Shown in pieces: positions 61,098 to 64,000 of a stretch of 64,000 bases of DNA (position 1 is the first letter of the stretch; every line of letters begins with the position of its first letter). The stretch lies in contig NZ_JAEHGC010000002.1 of the NCBI RefSeq assembly GCF_016107705.1, positions 310,001 through 374,000 on the forward strand, given 5' to 3'. The notes under the pieces are model-generated. The model saw only the letters and a list, made by a program, of their open reading frames with translations, did no database searches and had not been told where the DNA came from. Both the position numbers and the translations under genes were made by a program. Source of the stretch: Neobacillus cucumis (GTDB lineage: Bacteria > Bacillota > Bacilli > Bacillales_B > DSM-18226).

Positions 61098-62591
61098 ATG
61101 AAAAAAGCATCAAAATTTGAAAAGGTTGCGGCAAGATGCTGGAACCTCTTAAATGAAGGAAAGCCATTTACACCCATTTTTACTGTGGGAACAATGATTC
61201 TATACATAATCTTTAGAATTGGTGAATCACCTAATCCTGTTGATTTTTTTGCTGGTTTTCTTTGCATTGTGCCACTATTTATTATTTATTACTTGTTCGA
61301 CTTTCCATTGTTCCTTCGAAATTATCTCTGGATTCCATTCATTGCTTATTTAATGATATGGAATCAGGTAAACCTTAGTTTGCTGTTGTTTGCAATTGGT
61401 CTCTATTTCTTCTTTACTGTTTTTTTCTGGGGCACCTTTTACTATCATTTACGAATCGGCACCTCCTGGCTGAATTTCACCCGGTTTTGGAAGCTGGTTT
61501 TAAAAAATAGTGATTCTACAAGTGGAAATGCTCAAGAACAGCTGCCAAAGTTCCTTCTATTATTATCGTTATGGAATTTTGGTACTGAAAGCACAGGATG
61601 GACTGGTAATGAATTATCTACGTTGGCAGTTTTTTATACGGGAATTCTTCTATTTACCTGGATTCTACATAAAAATTTATTTGATTGGAAACCGAAAGTA
61701 ATTCCCACCTACACCGATAATGTTGACCTGCCGGGAATCGCTGTAAATGAGAAAGTCATCGTGATGGTCATCGATGGAATGCGGAAGGAACGTTTTGAAG
61801 AAGCACATACACCTTTCCTTGATTATTTGCGAAAAAATGGTACAGAGTATACCCGAATGGAAACGGTATACCCTGCAAGAACTGTTGTGTGTTTCTCTTC
61901 CATGTTCACTGGCACCTACCCGTTTGAACATGGTATCAAATCGAATATGGTATGGAAGCTTGGTTTAAAAGTTGAGAGCATTTTTGATTCTTTACGAAAA
62001 ATCGGGAAAAAGGGATCATTGCTGGGGATTGCCCATCTTGTCGATTCCTTTGGCAAGGATGTCGAAACCGTTACCGCCGTCATGCACAATGATGTTGCCG
62101 ATCGCAATATTATTGAACGGGCAAAAAAAATTATGGATGAACAAGACCCTGATTTACAAATTGTTCAATTAATAGGAACCGATCAGACGGGACATAGCCG
62201 AGGAGTCTTATATGATGACTATATCGAAAAAATCCAGGAAGCAGATGCACTTGTAAAGGAATATTTTGAATGGCTTCAAGAAAAAGGAAAGCTTGAAAAC
62301 TATACATTCATCGTTTGTGCTGATCACGGCCAAGCGGATGGAATAGGCGGTCACGGACATTTGGACGAAGGGGAAAGGTATGTCCCATTTTTCATGTATG
62401 GGCATTCGATTAAGAAGGGAAGACGAGTGGAGGAAAAACATAGTTTAGTATCGCTTGCTTCAACGATTTCTTATTTATTGGGGGCTCCTTACCCGGACCA
62501 TGCCCGAGGTCCTGTATTAATTGATGCAATCAGGAAGGATGTAGAGTTAAATGAAACAGAAGAAAATTATCGTATTCCTTCCAGCCTATAA
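61098..62591 (+). CDS. Membrane-anchored type I phosphodiesterase-like enzyme
   Basis: A protein of 497 residues: four to five N-terminal helices (to about 200) and an alkaline-phosphatase-superfamily domain (about 215-490). Metal-site elements are VMVIDGMRKE (D near 222), a nucleophile Thr in YPARTVVCFSSM near 260, GTDQTGHSRG, and ADHGQADGIGGHGH. This fits nucleotide-pyrophosphatase/phosphodiesterase-like enzymes acting outside the membrane on a phospho-head-group. It starts 2 bases after the preceding stop and overlaps the next gene by 41 bp. Confidence 0.8.
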   Translation: MKKASKFEKVAARCWNLLNEGKPFTPIFTVGTMILYIIFRIGESPNPVDFFAGFLCIVPLFIIYYLFDFPLFLRNYLWIPFIAYLMIWNQVNLSLLLFAIGLYFFFTVFFWGTFYYHLRIGTSWLNFTRFWKLVLKNSDSTSGNAQEQLPKFLLLLSLWNFGTESTGWTGNELSTLAVFYTGILLFTWILHKNLFDWKPKVIPTYTDNVDLPGIAVNEKVIVMVIDGMRKERFEEAHTPFLDYLRKNGTEYTRMETVYPARTVVCFSSMFTGTYPFEHGIKSNMVWKLGLKVESIFDSLRKIGKKGSLLGIAHLVDSFGKDVETVTAVMHNDVADRNIIERAKKIMDEQDPDLQIVQLIGTDQTGHSRGVLYDDYIEKIQEADALVKEYFEWLQEKGKLENYTFIVCADHGQADGIGGHGHLDEGERYVPFFMYGHSIKKGRRVEEKHSLVSLASTISYLLGAPYPDHARGPVLIDAIRKDVELNETEENYRIPSSL

Positions 62592-63303
62592 TGAGGAAGC
62601 TTCGATTGCAGAAGTGATTCAAAAGATACCAAGGGAGTTTCATCAAAATATCAATGTTGAGGTTTTAGTCATTAATGATGGTTCAAATGATAACACAGTA
62701 GAGGTCGCAAGAAATGCAGGCGCCAATTATATTCACAGCTTTGCGTTCAATCAGGGATTGGGAGCTGCTGTACGAAAAGGGTTGGAACTATGCGTTTCAT
62801 ATGGGGCTGACATTGGGGTGATGATTGATGCTGATAACGAATATCCAGCCGACCAAATCCCGGATCTGGTCGAACCAATCTTTAATGGCACAGCTGATTA
62901 TGTAATGGGATCTCGTTTTCTTGGTACCATTAACGGAATGAAATGGAATCGCAGGTTAGGAAACTATTGTTTCACCTTGCTGCAGGCTCTGTTATTAAGA
63001 AGATGGATTTACGATGGCCAATCCGGTATGCGGGCTTTTTCAAGAAATGCCATGAAGGAAGCGGAAATCATTCATGATTATAACTATGCCCAGGTTGTAA
63101 CGCTTAATCTGATTCGAAAGGGATTCCGAATGAAGGAAATCCCGATTCGTTATCAAGTCCGAAATACAGGGGAGTCGTTTATCAAATTTAAAAAGTATAT
63201 GACTTCGGTTTTGCCAGCTATTTTAAAAGAAATGAGAAGGCCAGTTAAAAAAGTAAATCAAAACCAACAAGTTGAGATGGTACAGGTAAGCGAAAAAGTA
63301 TAA
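62551..63303 (+). CDS. Family 2 glycosyltransferase, DPM1-like
   Basis: A protein of 250 residues with a GT-A fold: VFLPAYNEEASI, LVINDGSNDNTVEVAR, the metal-binding MIDADNEYPA and GQSGMRAFSR. It has no membrane helix except possibly a short hydrophobic one around 130-140. It likely transfers a sugar to a polyprenyl or lipid acceptor. ATG 62551 lies in the end of the phosphodiesterase gene, so the two are coupled. Confidence 0.82.
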   Translation: MKQKKIIVFLPAYNEEASIAEVIQKIPREFHQNINVEVLVINDGSNDNTVEVARNAGANYIHSFAFNQGLGAAVRKGLELCVSYGADIGVMIDADNEYPADQIPDLVEPIFNGTADYVMGSRFLGTINGMKWNRRLGNYCFTLLQALLLRRWIYDGQSGMRAFSRNAMKEAEIIHDYNYAQVVTLNLIRKGFRMKEIPIRYQVRNTGESFIKFKKYMTSVLPAILKEMRRPVKKVNQNQQVEMVQVSEKV

Positions 63304-63357
63304 TAAATAATTCACTAAGGTAATTATGATAAATATGTGAAAATTATGAAGGTTACA

Positions 63358-63387
63358 TTGACAACGATGATGATAATCATTATCATT
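63358..63387 (+). promoter_or_regulatory. Promoter overlapped by a Fur box
   Basis: -35 TTGACA (63358-63363), 17-base spacer, -10 TATCAT (63381-63386). A perfect 17-bp palindrome ATGATAATCATTATCAT (63370-63386), a Fur box, covers the spacer and -10. Confidence 0.87.
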
Positions 63388-63411
63388 AAGGATGTAGGAG
63401 GGAACGTTTGG

Positions 63412-64000
63412 ATGAAAAGATTTTCGGTTTTTATATTTTGTTTTGTACTGTTGATTACATGCCTGCCGCAGAAGGGTGTATACGCTTATTCATATGGTGA
63501 CCCCAATGAGGAAAAGGTTGCAGAAGTTTATAAGCAAATGTTAGTCAAACTCGATGAGAACCCTCCCAACTATGCTTCTGCTAAAAAACTTTATGAAACG
63601 GTTAAAGAAGAAGTCGATATGCATATGGGTCCTGAGCCATCTAAGTTGATATTGGCGAACCTTGATGATCAGGATAAAAAAGCAGCGATAAGGAATATGA
63701 AAAAGTTGCTTGTGTTAAATATCGCAAGACGGCTTGAGAGTATTGAAAAGAATTTTTCTGAATATGACACAACGAAAAGGCTTCTTGCCAAAGCTCATGC
63801 TACATATGATGCCCTCTCTCCAATAGTAGAGGCTGAGCATCCGGAAAATGACAAGAAAATACGAAAAGACTTTGATCAGGCACTCGAATCATTAGGAAAT
63901 CCAGGATTATTCGGAGTAGGAAAAAAGGAAGCGAGTATTGATTCCTTCAAAAAAAATGAAAACGAAATTTTAGATACCTTAAAAACAGAATTTAAAATAA
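63412..64000 (+). CDS. Fur-regulated exported protein, probable FTR1-type N-terminus (truncated by window end)
   Basis: The frame is open from ATG 63412 (GTAGGAGGG 10 bases upstream) to the end of the window, giving 196 residues. A signal peptide (about 1-26, ending GVYA) precedes a helical, extracytoplasmic domain with MHMGPEPSKLI, LLVLNIARRLESIEKNF and LLAKAHATYDALSP. Bacterial iron permeases of the FTR1/EfeU family often have such an N-terminal domain before the seven-helix permease part, which would lie beyond 64000. Identification is tentative; iron control is well supported by the Fur box. Confidence 0.6.
   Translation, partial: MKRFSVFIFCFVLLITCLPQKGVYAYSYGDPNEEKVAEVYKQMLVKLDENPPNYASAKKLYETVKEEVDMHMGPEPSKLILANLDDQDKKAAIRNMKKLLVLNIARRLESIEKNFSEYDTTKRLLAKAHATYDALSPIVEAEHPENDKKIRKDFDQALESLGNPGLFGVGKKEASIDSFKKNENEILDTLKTEFKI

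Overview
The window is a piece of a low-GC Gram-positive chromosome of Bacillaceae type (Bacillus/Neobacillus-like; species not determinable from the sequence alone). The evidence is AGGAGG-type ribosome binding sites, frequent TTG and GTG starts, an aa3 quinol oxidase operon qoxABCD, a cold-shock gene of cspB/cspD type, a Bacillus-style ribD-ribE-ribBA-ribH operon, Fur- and Rex-like operators and many hairpin/T-tract terminators. No rRNA, tRNA, CRISPR array, insertion sequence or prophage block was seen.

Layout. 0-4 kb: the end of a Gln-rich protein gene, then a leftward three-subunit molybdenum hydroxylase operon whose large subunit is frameshifted. 4-7 kb: an M32 carboxypeptidase, then a Mn2+ (yybP-ykoY) riboswitch with two consecutive terminators in front of a TerC-family gene. 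7-14 kb: membrane and envelope genes: a small EamA protein, two PAP2 phosphatases, a YkoS/YkoT/GtrA surface-glycosylation cassette, two CDP-alcohol phosphatidyltransferases of PssA type and a stand-alone HipA-like kinase. 14-18.4 kb: qoxABCD read leftward, with Rex-like operators upstream. 18.6-25.8 kb: single-gene units: an IscA-like protein, a secreted Ca-binding-repeat protein behind a c-di-GMP-I-like riboswitch, a HAD phosphatase, a cold-shock protein, an HpaB-type hydroxylase, a decayed catalase gene, an EamA exporter divergent from an Lrp/AsnC regulator, and a GyrI-like domain protein.

25.9-55.5 kb is a vitamin and cofactor region. An FMN riboswitch leads ribDE-BA-H. A first cobalamin riboswitch leads a wall-anchored protein with the domain types of animal transcobalamin/intrinsic factor, a DUF4430-like lipoprotein and a complete ECF transporter (T, fused A-A', S). 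After a leftward Dph6-like ATP pyrophosphatase, a second and very similar cobalamin riboswitch leads a long corrinoid salvage operon: btuF, btuC, a btuD-cbiZ fusion, cbiB, cobD, cobU, cbiP, cobS, cobC, a degenerate cobU copy, pduO, cblT and cblS. A TPP riboswitch then leads an NCS2 permease, a LuxE-like acyl-activating enzyme, a LuxC-like acyl reductase, a short-chain dehydrogenase, and thiM-thiD-thiE. That operon looks like salvage of carboxylated (oxidised) thiamine fragments by reduction to the alcohols that ThiM and ThiD phosphorylate. It is the strongest candidate here for an undescribed system; the cell-surface cobalamin-capture operon is second.

55.46-55.97 kb holds about nine 52-bp tandem repeats, each with a GGGCACT/AGTGCCC hairpin and a polypurine tract. 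56-58.7 kb: a class A penicillin-binding protein and an orphan phage-type holin. 58.7-64 kb: an iron-linked segment in which two genes with consensus promoters overlapped by Fur boxes (an internally repeated lipoprotein and a truncated FTR1-like gene) flank a three-gene operon (MprF-like flippase domain, membrane-bound phosphodiesterase, family 2 glycosyltransferase).
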